This document shows, one piece after another, positions 11,390 to 24,000 of a stretch of DNA of 64,000 nucleotides (its first letter is position 1; the number at the start of each line of letters is the position of its first letter). A model generated the notes under the pieces. The model was given only the letters and a program-made list of their open reading frames with translations. It ran no database searches and was not told where the DNA came from. Both the position numbers and the translations under genes were made by a program. Origin of the DNA: Penelope pileata (taxonomy: Eukaryota > Chordata > Aves > Galliformes > Cracidae). The stretch covers positions 246,966 through 310,965 of the forward strand of contig WBMW01001603.1 in NCBI GenBank assembly GCA_013396635.1, in the 5' to 3' direction.

Positions 11390-11517
11390 CATTCAAGAAG
11401 TGTGGAGATGTGGTACTTATAGACGTGGTTCAGTGGGCAATTTTGGTGGTGGGTGGATGGTTGGACAGATGACCTTAGAAGTCTTTTCCAACCTTAATGA
11501 TTCTGTGATTCCATGAT
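11390..11517 (+). mobile_element. CR1 LINE 3' end, plus strand
   Basis: From ATTCAAGAAG (11391) the text runs through GGTTCAGTGGGCAATTTTGG and GGATGGTTGGACAGATGACC to TCTTTTCCAACC and the tail AATGATTCTGTGATTCCATGAT. This order is that of CR1 3' untranslated sequence on the plus strand. The copy is short, diverged at many bases and non-coding. Confidence 0.88.
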
Positions 11518-14500
11518 AACCATCACATCCAGCTCACTCAGCAGGAACCATTTGCTGCCTGAAGGACAGAGGTGGGCTCAGGAGCTACTCGTAGCCTGAG
11601 CAGGTCTTGGAGACAAGCAGACACCCCCCAAGGAAAGGAGTAATTTGAAGCCCTTTTATAAGAAGTTCTGCAGAAGTGCAAGCTGAAATGGAAACCTGCC
11701 TTCCCCACGTGCACAATATTGAAATAAACAAGCTTTGGCAAGCCTGCAGAGACAGGAACCTGGTGCCCAGGCGTAATCTTGGTTTGTGGGTGCTATTTTA
11801 CCAGCAGCTTCTGCGTGGTCCCTGCTTGATAGCCCTGGAGCCTGCTGGGTCTCTACTGGCAGTCCCATGGGTCCCACTGGGCTCCATCCAGGGCCTCTGC
11901 CTGGGACCCACGGTCAGGTGCAGCCTTTATAACCTGTGTTAATGAGGGTTTGGTTTTAATTCAATAAAAACAAGCTATTGCAAAAAAGGAACAAGGGCAT
12001 GGTTTCCTCCATAAATTAAGCTAATTGGTTTAAATATCACACCCTCAGTTAAACAGGTGCAGTTTCATTTACAAAATGCCACAATTTCCATCAGAAAGAC
12101 GAGCTGGAAGCAGACAAGCTCTGGGCACAGAAGCTCTTCTGCTGTGCCCAAAATCCAACGCAGAAGCACTTTCTGTATCCCTTCACCCCTGTGCCTGTGC
12201 TGACAGCACCAGCAAGGGCTGCACAAAAACTGTGGGGCAATAAATGTTTCCCATGACATATCGCTCCATAAAGTGGAGATGGTTTCATTTGGACTGACAC
12301 ATTCTCTTGAACCAACAAAATTATTGATATAACACATATGATTTCCTTGATTTTTAACATATTCTCCCCAGACTTCTGGGAATATAAACAGAAATATATT
12401 TTTGGCATTTTCAGTAATTCTGGTTCTCCCAGAACAGCTGAATCTGTTCTCTTGGAAAACTGAATCATGTCAATTTCCTGTTTTAATGTCAGCATTTTTT
12501 AATGGCAAAGGCTTTCAGCTATGGGATGAACTTCGAGAGCTTCTTCCTACCTGTCCAATTGTGACTTTGCACCAGCTCTAAACAAAACTTGAAGACCTAA
12601 ACTCATTTTTGACCATGTTGAGCTCTGCTCTCGATCTGCTCCCATCTCAGGGTTTGGTGGCAGGAGCTCTTTAGCTCCTGAGAGGTGTGAATATTCTCTC
12701 CCATAAGGTGATATTTCAGTACCATTAGCTACTGCATTTGCTTTGCAATAGCTGCAATGAGTGATTGTTTATTTCCCAGCCCAACACTCCCTGGTGCTCA
12801 CACAGATCCCTTTGAAGTGTTGCTCTTGCCACGTAATGCTCCCTTTCCTCTAAACTGTGCAGGAACAGGGCTGAGATTTGTTATTTGTCTACAGGGGAAA
12901 ATGGGGTTTCACAGCTCTTACTGCATTTGGGAGGAAAAAAAAAACACATCTGGATTTTCCTAGTCTATAAAAAACACCTTTGTCATCTTTAGAGATCACA
13001 TCTAAGGAGGGGATGGGCGACTCAACTCTTCAAATGGCCAATGGTTTTGCAGCTGTTGCATGAGCAGCACCACCCTATCGCTGGGTTTGGTTTTACTTTC
13101 AATTACATGACATTAATCAGCCTGTGGAGGGATTTCTATTTATTATAGGGCACAACAGGTAGCTCACATCCTTGCCTGAGAGCAGCAACCAGGATGCTGC
13201 TATGAGGAGATGCTGTGACCCACAGCCGATGGCGCTGAGGGGCAGGGGGAGATGATGTGCTCTGAGCCAGGCCAGGGGACCAACCCCTTCTGGCCCCCAC
13301 ACAGGGGATGCTATGGCCCTTGGCTCTCCCTGAATGCTGAGAACAAGCCTGGAGCTTTTCTCTCCATCCACCCCACCGCATCAAATCTAGAGGTTCTAGG
13401 AACTACTGCACTGAAAGCAGAGTTTCAGAAAGTCAAGCCAGGAGGCATCCAGCACAGACCCCAGCTCCCGTGATTTCCACCAGTGCCTTACTTTACATCT
13501 GCTGAGCGGATACAGAAAGGAGCCCTCAGCCTGCACAGCCCTGACCACAGAGGAATGCCATCCACGCAGCAGCACCTCAGCCTGGGCTGGCACTGCTCCA
13601 TTGATGTGAGCACACCACGCTCATAGCATCACCGGAGGAGCTGACCTCAAGCACTGCTGCCTGCATTTACCAGGTGAGCACATTTCATTCTGGCAAGCAA
13701 CTGCTGCACACCAGCTAACAACCTTTTCTATGCATAGCCTGATGCTGACTGCAATCATCAGAGGAGATAATGTCATACATTAGGGCTTGAACCTTGCTGT
13801 GACACCTTTATGGAGTTAAAAAGCCTGTTCTATATATACACCCAGATAAAAGTGTGTATTGTAAAGCAATGAGGGGGGCTAATCTCATTATGAGGAACTG
13901 TCTTATAACCTGTTCCAAATGCAGTGTGAGAGCAATAAAAAAAAGAGACAATAATTCTGTGGAGCCTGATTTCCATGTGATGAAAAAGCAGTATCCCAGG
14001 AGTGCACTACAGGCAGGACAGCGGCCGAGTCGCTCTCACATCTCCCTGACAGACCTCACCATGAGAGTCCACCTTCCCCACCGCCCCATGACTCTGAGTT
14101 CGGAGGAGAGAACCGTGGGAGCTGTATGGGACAGGAGGGCATGGAGATGCGCAGGAATGAGAAAGGCAGAATGAGAGCTGGGCAGCCATACACAGGGAGA
14201 GACGTCTTGGTTCAGCAGAGCAGGTCCAGGCTGCAGGAGTCACCACATGAGCTGGGATGGGGTCTGGGAGGCTGATTCAGGATATGGGAATCATGGAAAA
14301 CTGGGAGGTTCTTGGACTCCACAAAGAAAAAAAGAAGATGGACGCAATCACAAGGCTCAAAACCAGGCCACTATCAGCAGTTGGGTACAGGAGCATAAAG
14401 AGGCCATGAGAATGAAGGCTCCCCAACACCCCCCACTCAGCAAAGCCCAGGTGCCACATACATTAGTGCTCTGCTGCCCGTGCATAGGACATGATGTAGA

Positions 14501-16031
14501 AGGTAGCTTTAGTTTTCCACGAAGTCAAACCCCTAAAACTTCTGCAAGCACTGGTAACAAGAGCTAGTGAGTGACCACAAAATTAGAGCTTTTCACTGCT
14601 GCAAAGCCCCTGATTCTCTAGGAATTCACAGTGTGGTCTGATGCTGCATGTCGGCCTGACCCCTCTGCTGTCTGCAGCTGATGGATCCCACGTGGTGCAG
14701 GTTCTTGCTATGGGAAACAGAAGTGTGGTTTGATAACTCCAGCTTGTCAGCGGTCACCAAGTCAGGGTGGGGTTTAGCAGCTAGGAAAGCATATCAGCCC
14801 TTTTGGACAAAAAAATGGCATCTGAAAAAGTGCATAATGGGGCTGAGACAAAGCAGTTGCCAGGACTGTGTTCACATAACACGGAGCACAGCGCCTGTTG
14901 CTCTGCTGCGAGGTGCCAGGGTTGCACCACAGCCCTGGGGATGGGGAAGAAGGAGGGAACACCACTTTCTGCTGTGACCGTGGAAGTGGTGGAGCCATTG
15001 CTGTGCCTTACAAACACAGGGCTTCTCTTCAGCACAACAAGTTTAGTGCCAACTTGGAAGTCTTTATACATCAAACATTTATCACATCTTCTACTGCCCT
15101 TGTTCTGATTTTGATCTTTACCTAACATGTAAACAGGAGCATAATTGGTACTGCCTGGGCTGAGGCTCAGCTTCCCCAGAGGGCAGTGCGAGGGACAGCA
15201 GTGTGAGACCAGCCCTTGTGTGGGAAGGTGCACAGCCAGACACCCAAATCCTGCTGGAAATAACCTCTGTATTGTGCTCACAGACTGTGGCTTTGCTGCA
15301 GAGCTGTGATGTGTGAGATAGGGCAGACAGGGTCTGTGCTGATAGAGGGGGAGCAGAACATCTGCAGCGGAGGAGCCAGGTGCGCTATCACATTTACTTG
15401 CCATTACCAAGTGCAGCAGAGCAGGTAAAACCATTAGGTATTTGAAAATTAGTTAATGCTAGGATGCAACGATTTGGGCATTTGTAATGCGACTTTAAAT
15501 TGGATCAATATTTTCCAGTTCATTTTACTGTAGATTTTTAACTTTACTGCTGCACTCGAGACGCACGCCACGAGCAGCGGGCACGCCAGCAGACACGGGA
15601 AAGACTTCTGCAGGGATGCGACCAGTTGTGCTCCAGGAAGTGCGTCAGCTCCTGGGGACTCAGTAGCTTCAGCTCGTCAATGCAAGAGAGCTTAATTGTC
15701 ATCCAGGACACCTGGGACGATCTCTCAGGGGTTTGTGTTGACAGAACATTAACTAACACAGGAAAGCTCTGGGATCCCATGACGTGATCCATCACTGAGT
15801 AAAGACAAGTTGCCTGCATCGCGTAGGATGAATTCATAGAGGAGCCAAATCATCAGCATAGAAAGGTCACCTGCTTGTCTGTCATTACCGTGTGAGGCAG
15901 ATAGTCTATAACGCGGGCAGCAGCTCCCCGCAGAGCAGCAAGCAGCCCCTCACTACACTATTTCACTTCATCTTTACAGCTGGTGAAGAGCTTTCTCATC
16001 AAAATCTGCAGCTGTAAACACCTATGAGAAA

Positions 16032-16074
16032 ATGCACAAATCTTGCGTTCTTTATGCACAAATCTGTGTTCTTT
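16032..16074. repeat. Imperfect tandem duplication, unit 21-22 bp
   Basis: ATGCACAAATCTTGCGTTC plus TTT (16032-16053) is followed directly by ATGCACAAATCTGTGTTC plus TTT (16054-16074). The two copies differ by one indel and one or two substitutions. It is a local slippage duplication in unique sequence. Confidence 0.85.
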
Positions 16075-17689
16075 ATGTGAACACAAATGTCTCGGGATGT
16101 AAGTTCCTTGTGTGCGTTACTGATAGTGCTGTGTCAATGAGACACAGTCAGACTTAAAGACTTGAAAGGGACTTTACGTTGCTCGTAGCTAAATAAGCTT
16201 TAGGTTGTAAACAGCAGAAATTTGCATCTGACACAAAAAACATTGTGACTTTTCTCCCTGTGCCATGTAGTTTAGCCATGTGGCTGCTGATGTCCACCAG
16301 CAAATGCCAATGCTTCTCATTCCTCCAGCTGTAGGCCAGGTTAAGTCTTGCCAGGCAGCACTCGCTGGACAATTCTCATCAGCCAACTCACTGCATCTGC
16401 AAACATCTTCAAGAATATGCCCCAAATACAACACATTTTGGAACCAGACAGAAGTCAGTCATTTCACTCCAACAGCAGTGAGCACACGGCCTATGTTCTT
16501 CCATTCCAAACTCAGCTTTAACCCCACATGTCACTTGAGAAACACGAATATTGTGTTAGTGGCAGGGCAGTGAGTGTCCCAAAGGTGAGCATGGCTCAGC
16601 AAGGGGAGTGCACGATGACCAGGGCATTGCAGGTCGCGCATTCTCTACTCTTCTCCATCACCTTTGCCTGATTTCACACCATTTACAGTGCCTGAAACAC
16701 AAGCTGCTCTCTGCCATCTCCCTCACCACGCACCTCTCCCAGCAGTGGCACTGGTTTCTGCACCAGAACACCTATGCTATCTCCTATGCTGAGTCCTTGG
16801 CTGCCTCTCCACAACCTAAATAGTCCTGGACAAACAAGTCCTGGAGTGTCCTTGAAACGCTGCTTTGGGCAGTGCTGCTTGCTGAATGCCCGCTCAGCGT
16901 GCGTGGCTGCTCGGGCTTCCACGCATCGCTCCCCTGGAGCACAGAGAGCTCGTGGTAATAAAGCTGCGTATTTCAGCTGGTCTAAAGGTCAGCTTGAAAA
17001 CTTGACCCTAACTATCACCGACGCACGTCTATAGTGGTAGTATTTCACAGACTTTATGGGAAGACCTTGGAGGCTTTATAGCGCATCCTCTCAGAGGCAA
17101 ACTGTCCTGCCTGCCTTTGTGCTAACCTTGCTGGCAAACAGATCTATAGCACCTCATATTATTTCATTCCAGAGGTGCCCATTCAGAAAAGAGGCCCTGA
17201 AAATCCATGACAATTGAAATATAGTAGAACTTGAACCAAGGTCATGCTAGCTTGAGAGATGACCCGTCGTGTTCAAAATTAACCTCGCCCAAGGTATGTG
17301 CTGCTCAGGTTACAAGTGCTGCTCCACACCACTGAGATTTGGAGTTTAAAAAGAAAAGAGGAAAAGGGTTGCAAGGAAGGAGAAGACAGAACAAATACAA
17401 TGATGTAGCCTGGACAGGAAGGAGGATTTATGTACAAACAGCACGCTGGCTGTGGGGATGGGCGAGTGATGCCACACAGATGGATTTGGACTGGTGGATA
17501 TGAAGGGCAGAAGGAAGCTATGATTATTTCACCTATCCTCATGAGTGAAACTGGCTGGTGAATATTACTCTGAAATTCCTCTGGTGAGATCATGCGTATT
17601 TCCATGGGGTCACTTCAGCTCTGAGAAGAGTCAGAACAAAATCTCAATGCCCCACTGTAATAATCAGAAAAATTCCTATTGATCTCAAC

Positions 17690-17719
17690 AGGACCACATT
17701 TCCAAGGACCACATTTCCA
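17690..17719. repeat. Perfect 15 bp tandem duplication
   Basis: The word AGGACCACATTTCCA occurs twice back to back (17690-17704 and 17705-17719) without mismatch. Perfect identity suggests a recent event relative to the surrounding unique sequence. Confidence 0.9.
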
Positions 17720-19966
17720 AGGTGCCTTGAGTAGAATGAAGAAATCCATGTTTTTCTGTTATAAGCATAACCGTATCCCTGCCCAATGAGCAGAGTTGGT
17801 TGGTTGTGTGAGCTCCAGTAAAGCTATCTGCAATTTATGCACAGGAACAGCAACCTATTGCTCTGCCCATTAACACATCTTCTACCCGAGAACATTTTTA
17901 TAAGCCAGCTAAAAAGTCAGCAAGCTCCTCTCGCTGGTCGGAGCTGACCAGCTGACCTCAGAGTGCTATTTTCAAAGGTTTTTGGAAACCTATTGCAGAA
18001 CAGCTGCATGATGTACTTGTATCACTTTCGTCCTAATTGACAACGACTACAAACAAGCTTAGCCTAAGCCGACATAAGCAGTGGGGAAGCTATGCACAAG
18101 GCTGCTGCAAGAAGCTGATTCCAGCTGCACTGCAGGCAGGGTCCCGCGTGTGCTGTGGGTAAAACACAGAGGGTTTGGAAAATGCACAAAGCCAACACGG
18201 TGGGACACAGGATGGGATGCAAGTAATCAGCTAGAGATACCCACTCTTAAAGGAAACGAGGAAAATTGGGTTGTTTTGTCTTCCAAAGACAGAGCTAATG
18301 CTACTTAAAAGTTTTTTAAAATGCAAGTTCATCAAAACAGGAATTTTCTGCAGGAATGAGTCCACTTTATCTACAGTTGCATCTGAAAACACACTGGAAC
18401 CAGAAGCTTGGTGGCAGCAAGCCCTTCCAGCTTGACAGTGCTGGGCCAGAACATGCTTGTAACATATTTTTTGGCTTCCCTACCAGAGCACGCCTTCGTA
18501 TCATTAAAGGCAACATGCAGCAGTTCAGTCCCCCTGAAACAGAAGGGCTGAGAGACATAATCCCCTTTGTAATTCACTTCAGCAGGAAGATTTATACATG
18601 TTCTACCTAGAGCCTAAGTCTGGGATAATAATTTTTCATTTCAAACTCTTGGACACAAAGTCTTAATCCCTGTGCTCTGGGATGACCCAACGCATTGCAT
18701 CCCGCGCTGACCCAGCAGACGGACGCAGCCAGGGACGGGCTCTAAGAGGCCCCCCCAGGTCCAGCCACCCTCGCTGTGTGCCCGTGGCCCTGTGACATGG
18801 CAGTGAAGAAGTGCCTCAATTACCTTCAGCACCACACAGCTCCAGCAGAGCCGTCAAATGCTGGAAAATACAAGGGAGAGCTGGCTTGCATTTTTTTTCC
18901 TCCCGTTTCTTCTATATTAACAAAAGGTGGGGAAAAAGAAACCTAAGTAATGGATTTTTTTTCTGCTTCATTTTACTCCCACCTTCTCTGCCCCCTGTAA
19001 TCTGATTTTTTACACCTCATTTATGTGTTTTTATTCAGCTCATCTTTGTGTTTTCTTTTTTTTCACACCTTTGGATCAGCTCTCTCCCCATGTCTGGCAC
19101 CTGTGATTATATCCTTCAGCTCCACAATGCAGACTTGCAGAGCAGCATTTAATAACAGGGAGGCTTTGACTGACTGGAGCTTTGATAATGGTGGTGGGAA
19201 AGGCACAATCACTGCCTTTTCAACAGTATACTTTGCGCAAAGAGCCTTTGACTGTGTCACAATCTGATAAAAAATCCCAGATTCCACCCATAATTATACC
19301 TTCTCTCCTTTACCTATCCACCTTCTTTTCAAAACGAAGCTATTGTGGGTGACACCAGCCTGCCAGGAGGTGGGGGACAAACCTGGGGACAGGCAGAGGA
19401 GAACAAATTGCCATTCACCCCAGTTTTCCGTCATCCTCTCTGCCTGCCCATGAACGCCACAGCTTCTTCCAGTGGTCACCTTCTGCTTTGCTATGGGCAG
19501 GCCAGTTCCATCTGCAATCTGGTGAGACTTTAGGGTGAAAAAACATAATCTGGCTGGTGACATTAGTGATAAGTTGTTGGAAAAGGAAACTCCAAGGAAG
19601 CCTGAAGGGTTTCCAGTAGATCAGAAACCAAGTTGAATGGGGACATTGCAGAGTGCTCAGCACCCAGCATGGCGTGGGGTCCTGGCTGGGAGGAGGAGAA
19701 GGGACAGCAAATGTCCAGCACTCAGTGAAAATAACATGGCCATGTGCCCTGCTGCCCTGGGGCTTCTAGTATGAAGGACCCTACAGCAGCTCAGAAAATA
19801 TTACCCAACTCTTTCTGGAATGTCACTTGCCATGTGAAGCAAAGCACTCACACCTTGGGCAGTGTCCTAGTTTTGGTTGGACTTTAAGCTAGTCCTATGC
19901 GTCCACATAGGCCTAACATGTCCAAAACAGCCCATAAACAGCTAAAACTGCCCCAAACTCTCCAGA

Positions 19967-20059
19967 CACTGAGGGACATGGTATAGTGGGCAAGGTGGTG
20001 ATGGGTTGACAGTTGGACTAGATGGTCTTAGTGGTCTCTTCAACCTTAACCATTCTATG
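19967..20059 (+). mobile_element. CR1 LINE 3' end, plus strand
   Basis: The text starts at CACTGAGGGACATGGTATAG and continues through GGTGATGGGTTGACAGTTGG, GACTAGATGGTCTTAGTGG and CTCTTCAACCTTAACC to ATTCTATG. This is CR1 3' untranslated sequence on the plus strand. Only one ATTCTATG unit is left at the tail. Confidence 0.88.
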
Positions 20060-21035
20060 TCCACCCCAGGAGCCAGAGGTTGAAGTGCATCAAGTGCTTC
20101 CAACAGCACCCTGGGGCACCCAACTGCTTTTGAAATTATCTGCAGACACAGGGATGGGGCCAGGATTGTGCCCCAGCCCTCACTCCTCAGAGACTCATCC
20201 ATACAGCGTGAAAACAAGTCAGGACCCAAGCTCTTGACTGCCTGATCTAACCTAAGCCACTTGGGGGATGGCATCATCAGCTCTGCTACCTGTGCTCAAC
20301 CCAACAGCTCAGTGTTTTGCCGCTCAGGCCCTGTGCCCAAACCCACCAAGTTCTTGACCAACAGGGACATGGTATCCATCAGCGCTGGTGGAGGGTCAGC
20401 ATGGGGAATCAGCTTTAAAGACGTGCCCTTGGGAAGGGATTCCAGCCCCAGCAGGTCCGTGTGGACAGGGCATACTGCAGGAAAGTTTTAGCAATGGGGT
20501 TACCAGCATCAGCTGCTGGCTAAATACAGCAATTCAAAAACCCACTCAAGTGCTGGTCTACAGGCTGCCCTTCGGCAGGAAGAGCAGCTCCTGCACCCTG
20601 GGGTGTGATCAGTGCTGTGCTAACAAGCCTGGAGAGATTCATTATGGACAAAGAGAGTGTGCCCAGAGCTCACAGCACATCCCCCAGAGCTGTGGCACCA
20701 ACCCTGGTTCCTACAGGAGCACAGCAGTACAACGCAGCATCACTCCCCACGTCTGCCTCGTTCTGCAGCACTATAGCACATAACAGCATCTGTGACTGTT
20801 TTTTTCTGCCACTACATTATTTTAGACTGAATTGAGCATTTTTTCTATTCAAACTCATTTTGAACAATGTGTCAAGAAAAGACCCCCAGCTATCATCGAA
20901 AACACAATCCGTCTGGGCAGCATGTATACTTGAGATCTGACTACTTAGAAGTGACCTTTTTCAAAAACAGATTTTAATACTTGATATATTATAGCTAAAG
21001 CCATGCAAATTCTTTTGGGAAGAGGATCTATTTAC

Positions 21036-21057
21036 AAAAAAAAAAAAAAAAAAAAAA
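21036..21057. repeat. Poly-A homopolymer, 22 bases
   Basis: Twenty-two consecutive A residues occur in AT-rich unique sequence. No LINE or processed-transcript body is recognisable upstream, and CR1 does not end in poly-A, so this is treated as a simple homopolymer and not an insertion scar. Confidence 0.9.
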
Positions 21058-24000
21058 GCCAACCCCCATAATCCACATAATCCAAGTTGGGTTATCCTGA
21101 AATATAAAACATTGTGCCAACATCAACATGGGCATTACTCTCAAAAACATGGTTTGGTTCAAATGCTTCCAGGCACAACGTTTTCAGTTAATCTTCTTTT
21201 ATATTTACCTAAATTTAACTTAAAATTACAGCTGCTCCCCTCCATTCCCCAAACACTCTATTTCATTGAATGAGACATTTCCAGTAAATCTGTAACTACT
21301 TGTTTTCATTTATCTAGAGGGAAAAAAAAGGTTTACCCATTATGCTTATCCAGCAAGTCCAAAAGAAATCTGTATTTCACCGCTATAAGAGCTCCTCTTA
21401 TTTTAAAAAATAAAGCAAAATAAGGAATACTTGCTCTTCAGACGGTGAATAGTCTAAGTAGTAGAATACCAGAGCAATGAAACAAGCCCACTGGTGTTAT
21501 GCCTCTCTCTGCATGGGGATCAGCCTCCTTCCAGCATGGCTGCTCCACTTACAAAAAAAATTAGCGAGCATCCCTCGCAGCCATGAAAAAGGACACAAGC
21601 AGCCACACAGCTGCTCATTGTGCAGGGACAGGAGTATGAAACAACTCCGCGATAATCGCCAGCTTTGTTATCCTATTGTGCTATTCATTTCGGGGGAATC
21701 ATCTTTTTACACTTTATTACATAGCGCTCTGTCTCTCTCCATTAAAATCAATGGCAGACCTAGGAGGCAGCCTGTTTTGTTATGGTCTTCCAGGCAGCTC
21801 AGACACTTCTGGGAATCAAGAACAGAAGAATAATGCGTTTCAATAAGCAGCTTATCGACCAAGCAGGAGTTAAGTGAACCTGTGGTGTACTTCTGTAGTT
21901 TCTCTCCTCTCACATGATTATTGCACTTTACCCATGCTTTGCTTCTGTTCCTCTGGCAATCAATACCCTGCAGTGACACGCTTGGTCCCCTGCCCAGCAC
22001 AAGGGGTGCAGTGAGGGGTCTGCTCCCCCGTCCCACTGCTCCCTCCTCACTGCAGTCCCGTGAGCTCTGGCTGCAGCTCCAGGTGCCCGGTGCCCACCTC
22101 CTGCCTCCCAGCTGCAGCTCAGCTCACGGCCCTGCTCCTCCCAGAGCCTGCATGAGCTTCAGCTCCAGTGTTCCCCTTGAGCAATGCTGGGGTGATTGCC
22201 TGTGTTTCCTCCTAACCACTTAGGACAACTAAAATAGAGGCACTGTAAAGAGATCTGCAGGAGAAAAAAAAAAAAGCACAGAGTGCATGGAGAGCAGTGG
22301 TCAGAAACTGCTTCTTTCCATGTTGGAAAGGGAGAAGCCCTGCAGGAAGCAGCAGATCAGTTGTGACAGGGCAGAACCGGGACGTAGCACACCTGGTATT
22401 GTTTGCTGATGAGCTGATCATCCTTCAGACCTCTGAGATACCACCAGGACACCCAGTGCCTGGCCCTAACCGTGCCATTTGGACTGCTCCTGGTGGCAGA
22501 CCCAAGGGCAGGTACATGCCCAGCACACAGAGCTGCCACCACGCTGGTCTCTGCAGCAGAGGAGGGGAAAGTTCACTGTCATTTGTGCTTGGTTTCAACA
22601 GGAGAGCCCAGCTGGCTTTGGCACCAAGACAGAAGGCCATGGGACTGGGAGCTGTCATCTGTTGGGCACCTCCTGCTACCAGCTACCAGACACTGCATGT
22701 TTCTCAGAGGTCGTCCAGTTAATACAATTATCTGATGCATTTTACAACTGTTATGAACAATATATGGCATTCACAAAGACACCAAATGTCCCCAGATTAC
22801 AACCTGCGTCCTGTAGCTTCTCCATGTTTTGCAAAACAGCATTAAAAATAATCTGAGCTCAAGCCAGGGACCGTTTCCATTGACCAAGAGAGCTGGAGGT
22901 GAAACCATATCACCATTTTCTTCTGTGCAAAGCTGCTCCCCTGCACACGGTGTGCAGAACAGCTGCTGCACAGGGTACACCTGCCACGGTACGGGAACGG
23001 GACGTGTGGGAAGATCTTAATTCCTCACCATGGCAACCTACATTAACAGCTATAATCCTCCATCATGAGCTGGATCAGTCCTCCCACACCCACAGGAACA
23101 CCTCCAGAAGGACATTCACAGTGTAGATGTGCTCGTGGGCACCCAAGGCCCTGTGCAACACAAACCTGCCCCCATCCATGACACCTGTTTCTTCTGACTG
23201 TCTTGGCCAGGTCCAGGAGCATCCCACTACATCCATCCCAAACCCCTGCCACTTCCCACGCTTCTGTGTCTCCATCTGAAACATCATCTTGTTGTAAGGG
23301 GAATAAATTTGTTGTGGCTGCAGGACAGCTTATCCTGAACTCCTTGATCTTGCCCCATCGGGTTGAAGTTTGGATTAATCTGAAGCTAAACCTCTGCCAT
23401 CAGTGTCAGGGAGATGGCTCCAGGAGTCAGTGAAATATTTGCCCCCTCCTGTGAGCAGTCTCCTGAGCCAACCTTCCTGCAAGGAACCACAGGAATGAGG
23501 AAACTCCAAAGCAAAATGAAAAATCCCAATGGAAAACAAATGTGACCAATCTGTCAGGCTGACCCTGCAGAGACGGATGAGGAAAATTCTGCCAAATCCA
23601 ACACAGAGCTGTGACAAAATATAAACAAAACGACACAGATGAGACAGGGATGCAATCAGAGCTTGGACATTCTTACTTCTCCCTCATCTGTCTTGGTGTG
23701 TAGAGGAGATGTGAGCTTTGCTGGGATCTTTGGCACTGGTGGCTCTGGTGATGGGCTCAGGTCCAGTTTTGGCTCTTGAGTTCCACTTCTGTGACAGAAA
23801 ACACACCAGATTTTCCCCCAGATCTTTTGTCCCCTCATAAGGCACTTCAGGAGCCAGCTGCAGAGCTGTGAGCATCACAGACCACCACTGCTTGGCCAAG
23901 GTCAGCAGCAGCACAAGCTTCCCATGTCCCCAGCACCTCTATGCGTCATCCATGCACGAGTCCACCCTGGTTCCTTGCACATGAAGTTACAGCAGGGTGC

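Larger units (their letters stand above)
11518..19966. other. Gene-free unique sequence
   Basis: About 8.4 kb without a recognisable gene or interspersed repeat. Open frames of up to 217 codons occur (for example 14781-15434, minus) but overlap others on the opposite strand and lack motifs. Short tandem duplications lie at 16032-16074 and 17690-17719. AT-rich patches occur near 12340-12480 and 15430-15550. A short LTR-like start lies near 19863, just before the next CR1. Confidence 0.55.

Noticed and set aside
14781..15434. Minus-strand open frame of 217 codons
   Set aside because: It overlaps plus-strand frames at 14681-15125, lacks any domain motif, and has no splice or promoter context. 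Most likely chance in GC-rich sequence.
21036..21057. Poly-A run as the tail of a processed pseudogene
   Set aside because: No transcript-like or coding sequence is recognisable upstream and no target duplication is seen.
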